Source of the DNA: Chitinophaga japonensis
GTDB lineage: Bacteria; Bacteroidota; Bacteroidia; Chitinophagales; Chitinophagaceae
Reading direction: 5' to 3'
Length of the DNA: 64,000 bases
NCBI RefSeq assembly: GCF_007830125.1
Contig: NZ_VLLG01000006.1
Location: 124,001 to 188,000, forward strand
Shown here piece by piece: positions 46,001-53,435 of the stretch (within the stretch, counting starts at the first letter, position 1; each line of letters opens with the position of its first letter). The notes beneath the pieces were generated by a model. That model was not told the DNA's origin, did not search any database, and worked only from the letters and a program-made list of their open reading frames with translations. A program made the position numbers and the translations under genes.

Positions 46001-48898
46001 GGCATCTACTGTAACCGTGCCCTGCTGCGGCTGACGGGTGATCGACACGCTGCCGCTGTCCAGCGGTGCGCCGTCTGCCGAGGTGCTGTCATTCTGCAGC
46101 ACGGGGATGATCACCGGCACACCGGCATCTGTTACGGCGGTATCGTTTACCGCTACCGGCGGCACTGCAATAATGGTAAGCGGGCAACGCGCGCCATCAT
46201 TACTGCCGGAGACGGGGCCGTTGGTAACAAATTCCGCCGTGGTATTGCCCAGGTGCGGATCGGCGATCTTATAGACCTTGCCGGTCGCATTATTGCCTAC
46301 GAACAGGCTGCCGTTGGCATCCATGTAAACGGCGCCGAAGGGATTGCTGCCATTATCCACCTGGATGCCGCCGCCGGCCACCGTACCTACCGTGGTACGC
46401 GCTCCGGTGGTGGGGTTAAAGCGGTACAATTGGTAGGTACCGCTTTGTAAGGCATACAGGTTACTGTCTGCCGGGCTGAATGCCCAGTCATAAATATCGC
46501 TTGGCGTGGTGGTCAGTGCAGGCAGTTGCTGCAGGTAGGTGGGTGATGATGGATTTACGTCCACCCGCCTGATGGTATTTACCGTACCGCCATCGGCGCT
46601 GAACAGGTACAGCACGCCATCGGCGCTCACATCCCCTACATACAGGTTGGGCGTGGTTGGCAGGCCGGCAATCGCAAAGGTATCCACCGACCAGTCGGCA
46701 TGGATACGCGCCACCTGGTTCGTGTACATGCGCATGCCCCATAGCTTATTGTCTGCCTGGTTGTACCCGATGCCGTTTATTTCATTGTTAACAGGCGTAT
46801 TCAGCAAATTACTTCTCGCCAGTGTGGTGTCTCCCGTGGTCAGGTTCACCTGGTAAGCGCTGGTGGGAATCCCCTGGAACAGGTAGCCGGTAGATTCTGT
46901 ACAGGCGAAGGTTGGCAACGTGTCCCTGCAAAACACAATATCGCCCATATCCAGCATTACGCCCCTGCCTGCATCGCCCGGCAACTGGGTACCTTCGGTA
47001 AAGGCGCTGTATCGGTACGTATAGGTGTTGCCGTAGGGTACGGACAAGGGTATTGTTTGTGAAGCGGCGCTGCTTGTATATACCCGGTGCTGTGCAACAG
47101 GTTTCAGCCACCAGCCCCCCTGGTCAAACCCGTTGCCATTGGTGCTCAGGTTATTGCTGGAGAAAATGCGGATACTGTCCGCTATGACCTGCATGCCATT
47201 GGGCGCCGCCGGAATAGTCCCGATCGTAATATCAAAAGTGCCCAACTGGTCCAGCGTACCGTCAGCCAGGTAGGTGGTAAAGAAGTTGTCCGTGGTATTG
47301 GGCGTTACAACAGGCTCCTGGCTGGTATTGCTGGCCGGCAGCGCCGCGTAAAAACTCTGTACATTGGGTACGATCGTGAAGCCGGTGGTACTGTTCACGC
47401 CATCCCAGCTTGCCGGTCCCAGGTTGTTAAAACCGCGCCAGGTATGATCCGTTCCGCTGAAGCGCTGGTGGAAGTCTGAATAGGTCAGCGGGATGGTAAA
47501 GCTGGCGCCCAGCCCGGGAACGGCGGGTCCGCTGCTAAGCGTAAATACCAGGTCTACCGTGCCGCCGTTGGCGCCGATCGTACCGGCGCCGCTCAGGGTG
47601 GCAGCCGGATCAAAAGAATAAACGGATGAAGTGCCCGTGCAGGGGGGCCTGATGACGGTTGTAAAAGTACTTAGATTGTTGGTTAGCAAACTGTCATTAA
47701 CAGCAGCCGATGCCGACACGGTAGCCTCATTGGTAATAGTGCCGCTGTCTCCTGCCGTACCGGTAACGGTCAGGGTAATGGAAGCCCCCGCGGGCAACGA
47801 AGGGACCAGCAGCCCGCTCCCCTGTAACGCGGCCACCGTAAGGCCGGAAGGACAAACGGCGTTACCTCCTGCCCCGCTACCAGCGGCACAGGTGACACCG
47901 GTAGCGGTGAAATTGGGCGCTGCCGGATCTGTTACAATCACGTTGGCCACAGCAGCGGGGCCGTTGTTTGATATTAAAAGCTGGTAGCTCAGCACTCCAC
48001 CCGGCATTACTGTGGCCGGTCCTTTCTTTACAATGGACAGGTCCGTCTGCACGTCAGCTACTACTGCGGGACACCGCGCGCCGTCGTTATTATCAGAAGC
48101 AGGGCCCTGCGACATTAAAACCGCTGTTACCCCGCCGGTGTGCGGACTGGCGATCCTGAAGATCCTGCCGGTGGTATTGCTGCTTAAGTACAGGTTACCA
48201 TCAATATCCATGTAGGCAGCGCCATAGGGCGCCTCGTTAGCGCCCTGGATGCCGCCGCCGCTCACTGTGCCCACAACAGTGCGTGCGCCGGTGGCGGTGT
48301 CAAACCGGAACAGGTTATAACTGCCGCCATTGCCCAGCGCGTACAGGTTTCCATCCACCGGGCTGAAAGCCCAGTCGGTAATGTCGCTGGCAGTGGTGGT
48401 CAGGTTGGGCAACCGCTGCAGGTAGGTGGGGGAAGCGGGGTTCACATCCACCCGCTGAATGGTGTTGTTGTTGTTCACATTCCCAAACAGGTACAGGATG
48501 CCATTGCTGCTGACATCCCCCACATTAATGCCGTTGGCGATCAGCCCGGGCACTGTATACACATCAACAGACCAGTCGCCGGCAATGCGCACAACCTGGC
48601 TGGTTCCTTCTACCTTGCCCCATATATAATTATCCGTAGGGTTATAACCAATTGCATTGAGACTGGCATTAGCGCCGGATATCAATGGCCCGCTTACCTG
48701 GGAGGAGGCGCCGGTAGCCAGGTTCACCTCGTAAGGCACTGTGGGGTTACCCTGCAGTAAATAGGCTTTGCCGGTTGAGCAATTGAACACGGGCGGCGCC
48801 TGCCCCAGCGTCCTGGCGGGGAACATACCTTGTAATATCACAAGGATCAGGATGCTGTTAAGTATACGCCTATACGGAGTAAATGTAATTTGCGTCAT
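40100..48898 (-). CDS. Giant T9SS-exported adhesin-like protein with propeller units, DUF11, thrombospondin-3 repeats and type B sorting domain
   Basis: A 2932-residue surface protein; the ATG at 48898 is chosen because it puts the signal (ILNSILILVILQGMFPART) at the N-terminus. Four propeller-like DUF6923-type units read CSTGKAYLLQGNPTVPYEV or similar (starting near 48787, 46905, 45868, 44850). A DUF11 domain follows the first. Three units are each followed by a cadherin/Ig-like PPVAVNDT module. Then comes a thousand-residue run of thrombospondin type 3 repeats (DTDGDGVPDITDPDDDNDG), Asp-rich and calcium-binding in known proteins. A second DUF11 lies near the end and the last 90 residues are the type B sorting domain (FIPNTFTPNGDGRNDRFVIK). 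This suggests a calcium-stiffened adhesin or gliding-type filament, served by the downstream PorP/SprF-like gene. Confidence 0.93.
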   Translation of the reverse strand: MTQITFTPYRRILNSILILVILQGMFPARTLGQAPPVFNCSTGKAYLLQGNPTVPYEVNLATGASSQVSGPLISGANASLNAIGYNPTDNYIWGKVEGTSQVVRIAGDWSVDVYTVPGLIANGINVGDVSSNGILYLFGNVNNNNTIQRVDVNPASPTYLQRLPNLTTTASDITDWAFSPVDGNLYALGNGGSYNLFRFDTATGARTVVGTVSGGGIQGANEAPYGAAYMDIDGNLYLSSNTTGRIFRIASPHTGGVTAVLMSQGPASDNNDGARCPAVVADVQTDLSIVKKGPATVMPGGVLSYQLLISNNGPAAVANVIVTDPAAPNFTATGVTCAAGSGAGGNAVCPSGLTVAALQGSGLLVPSLPAGASITLTVTGTAGDSGTITNEATVSASAAVNDSLLTNNLSTFTTVIRPPCTGTSSVYSFDPAATLSGAGTIGANGGTVDLVFTLSSGPAVPGLGASFTIPLTYSDFHQRFSGTDHTWRGFNNLGPASWDGVNSTTGFTIVPNVQSFYAALPASNTSQEPVVTPNTTDNFFTTYLADGTLDQLGTFDITIGTIPAAPNGMQVIADSIRIFSSNNLSTNGNGFDQGGWWLKPVAQHRVYTSSAASQTIPLSVPYGNTYTYRYSAFTEGTQLPGDAGRGVMLDMGDIVFCRDTLPTFACTESTGYLFQGIPTSAYQVNLTTGDTTLARSNLLNTPVNNEINGIGYNQADNKLWGMRMYTNQVARIHADWSVDTFAIAGLPTTPNLYVGDVSADGVLYLFSADGGTVNTIRRVDVNPSSPTYLQQLPALTTTPSDIYDWAFSPADSNLYALQSGTYQLYRFNPTTGARTTVGTVAGGGIQVDNGSNPFGAVYMDANGSLFVGNNATGKVYKIADPHLGNTTAEFVTNGPVSGSNDGARCPLTIIAVPPVAVNDTAVTDAGVPVIIPVLQNDSTSADGAPLDSGSVSITRQPQQGTVTVDAGGKLTYTPGAGYTGMDTLQYIVKDTAGLADTATVFIRVTPVQPVFDCISATGYLVRDNPADMYLVDISTGAVTLAKDNLLGGANAGMNAMGYNVTDNLLWAARNGTNQVVRIGSDWSVQAFAIAGLPASGNFNTGDIDSDGILYLYAGSPGTSTTIYRVDVNPASPGYLKALPPLTTTASTISDWSFSPVDSSLYAIDDYNWQLYRINPATGARTLVGAVSGGGIRGAQTFGSSYMDAAGDLYVTNNTTGNIYRIASPHTGGITAALISQSPAGGGDGARCPLAGLPPVAVNDTVTTDANKPVVIQVLYNDSTVAGGALLDSSSVTITAQPRNGTVTVDPATGQVTYTPALNFTGRDTLQYLVRDTAGIPDTAMVFIRIVAAQPPLNCNASVGFLIQENPTDLYLVNLSNGQYSMVKDNLLGTGANTAMNSMGYNVKDNHLWAVRSGTNQVVRIGSDWSVQTFAIAGLTGAYHNGDINTDGIMYFYAASTEIFRIDLNPASPNYLKALPPLTTVATAIADWAFSPIDGNLYGVEIVNAIPRLVRFNPNTGARTVVGDVAGGGIRAATGFGAVYMDVEGSLYLSDNASGSIFKIANPHNGNLTATFMASGPSSGNNDGARCPLTLVVSTPVAVNDSAATPVNVPVTLNILDNDSTATDAAPLDSSGTTVITQPLHGSITLDSSGNLTYTPDSAFVGLDSLQYVVSDTLGATDTATVYITTLADRDNDGVPDITDPDDDNDGIPDTVEQGPDPDNPRDTDGDGVPDYLDLDSDNDGIVDNIESQSTDGYIPPSGSDTDGDGLDDAYDPTNGFGGPGLAPVNTDSTDTSDYLDLDTDNDGKPDIIEGWDTNGNGVIDGAEKQPDTTDVDNDGLLDGFDADTTVINPTNGTTPTSYPDMNNPGDDRDWRDPVPAKDTDGDGIPDITDPDDDNDGIPDTVEQGPDPDNPPDTDGDGIPDYIDIDADNDGIVDNIESQSTDGYIPPTGTDTDGDGLDDAYDPTNGFGGPGLTPVNKDSSDVPDYLDLDTDNDGKPDIIEGWDINGNGVIDGAEKQPGTTDADNDGLLDGFDADTAAINPTNGTTPASYPDMNNPGNDRDWRDPVPAKDTDGDGVPDITDPDDDNDGIPDTVEQGPDPDNPRDTDGDGVPDHQDLDSDNDGVPDIIEAGGSDPDGDGMGDPTDTDNDGVPDEFDPDQGGTPLTPPDTDGDGIPDYIDIDADNDGIVDNIESQSTDGYIPPTGTDTDGDGLDDAYDPTNGFGGPGLTPVNKDSSDAPDYLDLDTDNDGKPDIIEGWDINGNGVIDGAEKQPGTTDADNDGLLDGYDNDPTTINPTNGTTPASYPDMNDPGNDRDWREPVSGPDNDNDGVPDDIDLDDDNDGIPDTTEIGPDPNNPVDTDGDGIPDYQDLDSDNDGVPDIIEAGGTDTNGDGLVDDPTDQDKNGVPDKYDPAQGGTPLTPLDTDGDGIPNAQDLDSDNDGIPDVVEAGGTDANNDGKPDGPFTDADKDGFNDAIDPVNNTPTGGTPLVITGPDNNADGKPDSYPAGDDQDRDGVPNLWDIDSDNDGITDVQEAGLPDTDNNGLADGADTDGNGWSDPVDNLPALTPPDTDGDGLPDYLDLDADNDGIVDNIEAQSTNGYLPPTGMDSDGDGLDNAYDPTNGPGGAGTTPVNTDGADTPDYLDLDTDNDGKPDRLEGWDTNGNGVIDGDEKQPGAADADNDGLLDGYDANPAAADPTNGTMPGSYPDVNNPGNDRDWRQPEAPVTDLAVTVTPQTTTIRTGDYVTYTVEVVNNGPDNATGVVVSNLLPPMLNAPRDILVASGAATYDPATHAIIWNVGPLALDERLVLTFTTRVLSNGSMTDSAVVRGNEQELVMDNNEDIAPVVTVEGEELFIPNTFTPNGDGRNDRFVIKGLSRYTNVRIEIYNRWGNQVYRSDNYSNDWDGAGLSQGIYYYVLKVRDAAGAEKEFQGWLQLLR
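40760..43845 (-). repeat. DNA tandem repeats encoding thrombospondin-3 modules
   Basis: About 3 kb of the adhesin gene is built from near-identical units. The block containing TTCTATGTTATCTACAAT recurs at about 41132, 42332, 43091 and 43661. A block with GTCAGGGCCTTGTTCAACCG recurs near 42611, 43181 and 43751. Copies differ by only a few bases, so unit number could change by recombination. Confidence 0.85.
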
Positions 48899-49754
48899 TA
48901 CAATAAGATTTTGGTAAGGAGGTGTGATCCCAGGGAAATAATTTCTACAGGAAACCTGCGATACGTGGATGATAGCCGGTCTTGCTTCCATGCTCCTGCT
49001 TCGGTGGTGTCTTAACGGGAAAGGTAAATGCAACGTGTGGCGTCCTGGTTTTCATAATGGGTTGTATTTAATTATTGGATAGAGCGTACATGATGTTGCC
49101 GACAGATGCTACCGACGATGACCAACAGAAAAAGGATTCCCGGTACGGCTCCAATGCCGTACTGCTGCTACATTCCAGCAAGTCGTATCAAATTGTGCTG
49201 CACACCGTGACCAGGTGATCATCCGTACACGGACAAGGCCTTTATACACAGGTTTCCATACCTGTGCATATGACATAAGCAATAACCGCTTACAGCAACA
49301 GCCGGGCTAAATAAAATTCATTAGGTGCAATCGTTCCATAACAGCGATTTAGTAATATACATGACCTGATGGGACCATTAGCAATGGTCATGGCTGCACC
49401 GGATAGATAAGAATAGCAAATACACGGAAAATGAACACTTAGATATTAGAGATATGGTTCACCAATATGGTTATTATCTACAGTTCTGATAATTATAACA
49501 GCATTACAGCTAAAAAGTTTTACGAATATACGAATAGAATTAATTGAAACAATAATCATAACAGAAAGGAACGGACTGAACATCATGAACACCAGTAGAA
49601 TAAATGTGAACAATACAATTAAAATGAACAAAAAGAACCTTGATTTTTCTTGAAAAAAATTGTAAAAACAATAAAAATGCCGTTTTATCGGTGCATTTGC
49701 GCGGTACATCGGTACCCGCCGGCTTTCCTGCTTTTATTTCCTGTTTCTTTGCAT
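48899..49754. other. Long AT-rich divergent gap between the adhesin operon and the LytS gene
   Basis: These 856 bases hold no supported gene. Bases about 49280-49700 are strikingly AT-rich against the GC-rich genes around them. An 87-codon minus frame (49446-49709) there is made of hydrophobic low-complexity residues and is probably chance. The gap should carry the promoters of the adhesin operon and of the lytS-lytTR pair; no exact TAnnTTTG match was found next to the adhesin start. Confidence 0.5.
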
Positions 49755-50882
49755 ATGTTCCGGAACAACGCGTCCATCATTATCATCCATACAGCAGGCT
49801 GGCTGATCTTCCTGAGCCTGCCCCTGCTCTTCATCAGCGGGCAACCTGGCAACAACGACCAGTGGTGGACCCTGCTGGGCGCCGGGCGCTACTGGCTCTT
49901 TGTGCTGGTGTACATGCTGCTTTTCTATGGCAATATTTACCTGCTGATCCCCCGGCTGTTCTTCCGGAAAAAAGTGGCGGCCTGGTTCGTAGTCATCGTC
50001 CTGCTGATGGCGCTGGTGTACTACCTCAAACCTTTTGACCAGCTACTGGGATATGCTGGCATGCGCCCGGGATTCCGTACGGAACAAGGCCCCCCGCCAC
50101 CGCACCCGGACCTGCCACCGCCCCACAATGGCGACCGCCCGCCGGCAGGCGGTCCTCCACGGGAAGGCGCAGCGCCGGGAAAAGGCGGGCGTACAGATAT
50201 CGTCAGCCTGTTCCTGTTCATCATGGTGGTGACCCTCGCCATGGCCGTGGAGCTGAGCAAACGCTGGCGGCTGACGGAACAGCGGGCCACGCGGGCGGAA
50301 GCAGACCACGCACATGCAGAGCTATCGTTCCTGAAAGCGCAGATCAACCCGCATTTCCTTTTCAATACGCTCAACAATATCTATACACTGGCGCTGACGG
50401 GTAACGAGCATACGGCAGACAGCATCATGAAGCTGTCCAATATTATGCGCTATGTAACGGACGATGCGGCGGAGCACTTTGTTTCCCTGCAAAGCGAGGT
50501 GGATTGCATCCGGGACTATATTGACCTGCAGCGCCTGCGCCTGGGCAAAAAAGTGCAGCTTGATTTTTCCGTGACGGGCAACCTGGCGCATAAAAAGATC
50601 GCACCGCTGATCCTGATGACGTTCATTGAGAATGTATTCAAATACGGCATCAGCAACCATGCGCCGGCTACGCTTATTATCAGGATATTTGCAGAAGCAG
50701 GAACCGTTGGCTTCTTCAGCAGGAATCCGCTGTTTGCGGACAGGCGGCAGCAGGAAAGCACCGGCATCGGGATCGCCAACACCCGGCAGCGCCTGGCGCA
50801 CTTATACCCTGGCAGGCACCTGCTCAATATATCGGAGGACGACGGCTTTTTTACCGTGGAGCTGACCTTACAGGTGAATTAA
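49755..50882 (+). CDS. LytS/YehU-family sensor histidine kinase
   Basis: A 375-residue membrane kinase; the ATG at 49755 is preferred because the longer frame begins in a low-complexity basic stretch. About four helices lie at residues 8-28, 46-66, 72-90 and 148-168. They are split by an extracytoplasmic loop (about 105-145) that is unusually rich in Pro and Gly (GPPPPHPDLPPPHNGDRP). A short coiled linker leads to the His-kinase domain with the phospho-acceptor His200 in KAQINPHFLFNTLN, the N-box FIENVFKYGIS and GIGIANTRQRLAHLY. It phosphorylates the LytTR regulator encoded ten bases downstream. The pair is divergent from the adhesin operon, which is a likely target; that link is inference. 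Confidence 0.92.
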   Translation: MFRNNASIIIIHTAGWLIFLSLPLLFISGQPGNNDQWWTLLGAGRYWLFVLVYMLLFYGNIYLLIPRLFFRKKVAAWFVVIVLLMALVYYLKPFDQLLGYAGMRPGFRTEQGPPPPHPDLPPPHNGDRPPAGGPPREGAAPGKGGRTDIVSLFLFIMVVTLAMAVELSKRWRLTEQRATRAEADHAHAELSFLKAQINPHFLFNTLNNIYTLALTGNEHTADSIMKLSNIMRYVTDDAAEHFVSLQSEVDCIRDYIDLQRLRLGKKVQLDFSVTGNLAHKKIAPLILMTFIENVFKYGISNHAPATLIIRIFAEAGTVGFFSRNPLFADRRQQESTGIGIANTRQRLAHLYPGRHLLNISEDDGFFTVELTLQVN

Positions 50883-50892
50883 TTAAACCACC

Positions 50893-51588
50893 ATGCAACT
50901 CAAATGTATTGCCATAGATGATGAACCGCTCTCGCTGGCGCTGATACAGGAATACGTGTCCAGGTTTCCCGCGCTGCGGCTGGTGCAGACCTTTGACGAT
51001 GCGGTGTCCGCAGCCGGATTTTTACGGCAGCACCCTGTAGACCTCCTTTTCGTGGACATCAACATGCCGGACATCAACGGCATAGACCTGGTGCGTTCCC
51101 TGGCGGAAAAGCCCATCGTCATATTCATTACCGCCCACCGGAAATTTGCCGTGGAAGGTTTTGAGCTGGAGGCGCTGGATTACCTCCTGAAGCCCCTTAG
51201 CTTTGAGCGCTTCTCCCGCACCGTACAGCGGGCGCTGGATCACTACCGGTACAGGCAGCAGGCGGCGGAGCCGGAAGACTGCCTGTTTGTACGCTCCGAA
51301 TACAAGCTGGTAAAAATAGCGCTGCGGGATATCATCTACATTGAAGGGCTGCAGGATTACATTAAAATACACCTGGCCCAGGGCAAGCCGGTCATGACAT
51401 TGATGACCCTGAAGGCCATGCAGGAAAAACTCCCCCCCACTCAGTTCCGGCGCATACACCGCAGCTATATTATACCCGTAGCCAGGGTCACCGCCGTGGT
51501 GAACCGGAAAGTAAGCCTGGACAATTCCCTGGAGCTGCCCATTGGCGACAGCTACGCCGGTTTTATGGATGACTGGGCCAGGCGATAG
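50893..51588 (+). CDS. LytTR-family response regulator
   Basis: A 231-residue regulator. The receiver domain (1-120) has IAIDDEPLSLALI, the phospho-acceptor Asp55 in LLFVDINMPDINGIDL, and ITAHRKFAVEGF with LKPLSFERF. The LytTR DNA-binding domain (about 135-231) has VRSEYKLVKIALRDIIYIEG and FRRIHRSYIIPVARV. It binds imperfect direct repeats in target promoters and is the partner of the kinase ten bases upstream. In Bacteroidota such pairs often control surface polysaccharide or adhesin genes, which fits the adjacent operon. Confidence 0.95.
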   Translation: MQLKCIAIDDEPLSLALIQEYVSRFPALRLVQTFDDAVSAAGFLRQHPVDLLFVDINMPDINGIDLVRSLAEKPIVIFITAHRKFAVEGFELEALDYLLKPLSFERFSRTVQRALDHYRYRQQAAEPEDCLFVRSEYKLVKIALRDIIYIEGLQDYIKIHLAQGKPVMTLMTLKAMQEKLPPTQFRRIHRSYIIPVARVTAVVNRKVSLDNSLELPIGDSYAGFMDDWARR

Positions 51589-51593
51589 CTGGC

Positions 51594-52694
51594 TTACAGC
51601 TTTAAGCGGTAAATGGCGTATGGAGAAGTGCGCTTGTCTACGCCGTTATTATAGTCGGGCTGCTTTTGTATCTGTGAGCAACTGATATACAGGTAGCCGT
51701 CCTTTGAAATATGATAGCTGTCCGGCCATATCAGCAGGCTGTCTTCCACCAGGGTGGTCACCTGCAGCTCCGGGTCAATGCGCACAATGCGGTAATGCTC
51801 AATATCCCCCAGGTAAAGATTGCCGTCTTCATCAAAGATCATCCCATCTGTAGTGGTAAAATGCCCCAGGTCCTCCACATGCGCTTCCAGGTCGGCGGAT
51901 GCCAGGTCCTCGTTCTGCAGGTATTCCGTGCGGATGCGGTACAGCTTGTCATCGGTCAGCGGCTTGTAGTACAGCCATTCGCCCCGCGGCGAAAGGGCGA
52001 TACCGTCCGAATGGATCTTCACCGGCTGCCCGTTCTTCATCAGCTCCCGCCCGTCCACGGTAAAGGTGTATGCAGGGTCCGACCTTACGGAATAATGGTC
52101 CTGCAATACCTGGCGGATATTGCCGGTAGCCAGGTTCACGACAAAAATGCCGCCTTCATTCGAGTTGGTGAGGTAGGCGTACCGGCTGGCGGTATCCACC
52201 CGTACATCGTTAATATAACTGTTGTTACCGGCCACGCCGTCAAATTCGTAGGTGCGTTCCACCTGCCCGGTGCCGATATCAATTTTCACCAGCTTGTAGC
52301 TCTGCTGGTATACGCCTTCCATCCCGGGCGAGGCCGGGTCCACCACCCACATTTTGTTGGCGCCGTCAATGTACACTGCCTGCACGCATACCCACTTGTC
52401 CTCCCCGCTTTGCCCCGGCTGCCAGTTGTTCATCTCCGCGTTGGGATAAGGGACCACCTGGTTACCAGGTTGGGTTTCTACCAGGGCATAACGGTAAGTA
52501 TCCGACCACAGCGGATAATTGGTGAAGAGGCGGCCATCGGCGGAAACGGCCACCCCGGTAAGCTGGTAAACACTGTCCGTGAACACCTCTTCCAGCGCTC
52601 CCGGGGGCTTCGGCGGCGGCATATCGTCATCCGATTCGCAGGATATCATGCTGCCGGTGAGCAGCGCGGGGAGCAGCAGCCATAACCGTTTCAT
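51594..52694 (-). CDS. Major royal jelly/yellow-type beta-propeller lipoprotein
   Basis: A 366-residue lipoprotein with lipobox MISC (Cys19) and an acidic, Pro-rich linker. The mature part is the yellow/royal jelly protein propeller: LTGVAVSADGRLFTNYPLWS, WVCVQAVYIDGANKMWVVDP, SYINDVRVDTASRYAYLTNS, KIHSDGIALSPRGEWLYYKP and DGMIFDEDGNLYLGDIEHYR. Bacterial members are surface or periplasmic and mostly unstudied; a small-molecule ligand or lactonase-like activity related to SMP-30 is possible. It converges on the LytTR gene, five bases apart, with no visible operon partner. Confidence 0.9.
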   Translation of the reverse strand: MKRLWLLLPALLTGSMISCESDDDMPPPKPPGALEEVFTDSVYQLTGVAVSADGRLFTNYPLWSDTYRYALVETQPGNQVVPYPNAEMNNWQPGQSGEDKWVCVQAVYIDGANKMWVVDPASPGMEGVYQQSYKLVKIDIGTGQVERTYEFDGVAGNNSYINDVRVDTASRYAYLTNSNEGGIFVVNLATGNIRQVLQDHYSVRSDPAYTFTVDGRELMKNGQPVKIHSDGIALSPRGEWLYYKPLTDDKLYRIRTEYLQNEDLASADLEAHVEDLGHFTTTDGMIFDEDGNLYLGDIEHYRIVRIDPELQVTTLVEDSLLIWPDSYHISKDGYLYISCSQIQKQPDYNNGVDKRTSPYAIYRLKL

Positions 52695-52851
52695 AAGCTG
52701 TTTTTACCAGCGCCACAACAAATAGCATACCTGCGCAAAACCAGCGCGGTACGCCCCTGCATGCGCACAGCAAATGCCTGCACAGCCGGCTTCCCGGTTG
52801 CACAAATTGCCCCCTGGCATCCACAGTACAGTTAGAGGCTGGCGATGCGTG

Positions 52852-53268
52852 CTAATAAACATGGATAAAGGAAAACGATGAAATAATGAACTGGCCGCTT
52901 CCCTTTGCTACCAGGTAAAGGTCGTGTGTGCCGTAGGATCGCCCCATCTTAGCCGGTACCTTTAACGCATAGGTAGTGTCCCCCGTATAGGGTATTTTAA
53001 GTGTGCCTATGATCTTTCCTTTTGGTTTGTCTATTCTGAATTCAAGCGTGGACTCTGTCTTTTGCTGGTTGGTGACCTCTACTTTAAAGCCGATCTCTCC
53101 CATGCCCAGGTATACCTGCCCGAAACCGAGATAGCTCCCGTTCCGCATCTGGTACTCCGTTTCATGCCTGGGTTTTGTTGATGGCGCAGCGGTCTGACCC
53201 TGTACAAAAAAAGGTATCAGGAACAAAACAATACATTGCACTAACATCAGCATCAACCTCATAGGCAT
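52852..53268 (-). CDS. Small secreted CBM6-like carbohydrate-binding protein
   Basis: A 138-residue exported protein; the ATG at 53268 (or 53262) is chosen for its signal peptide (LMLVQCIVLFLIPFFVQGQ). The mature 115 residues look like a free-standing CBM6-type beta-sandwich. They have NGSYLGFGQVYLGMGEIGFK at the start, GTLKIPYTGDTTYALKVPAK in the middle and the typical end GTHDLYLVAKGSGQFIISSF. In glycosidases this module binds xylan, laminarin or related glycans through aromatic residues. A stand-alone copy may bind the cell's own or a foreign glycan. Family likeness is clear but the calcium or ligand residues were not checked one by one. Confidence 0.72.
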   Translation of the reverse strand: MPMRLMLMLVQCIVLFLIPFFVQGQTAAPSTKPRHETEYQMRNGSYLGFGQVYLGMGEIGFKVEVTNQQKTESTLEFRIDKPKGKIIGTLKIPYTGDTTYALKVPAKMGRSYGTHDLYLVAKGSGQFIISSFSFIHVY

Positions 53269-53435
53269 AGGATAGGCTTCACATCGCTCGCATTTTTTGG
53301 CAACCGGGGCCAGTTCTCCCGGCAATTTTCCAGCCGGAAAAATAATAATAATTTTTGTAATATTTAGTGAAGCGGAAAAAATAGCTGCGTAGCAAGTGCG
53401 GGGGCACTAATAGCTACACAGCTAAAAGCCAATCC

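Noticed and set aside
49446..49709. 87-codon minus-strand frame with hydrophobic residues
   Set aside because: Sits in the AT-rich gap, is low complexity, and has no recognisable start signals or family.
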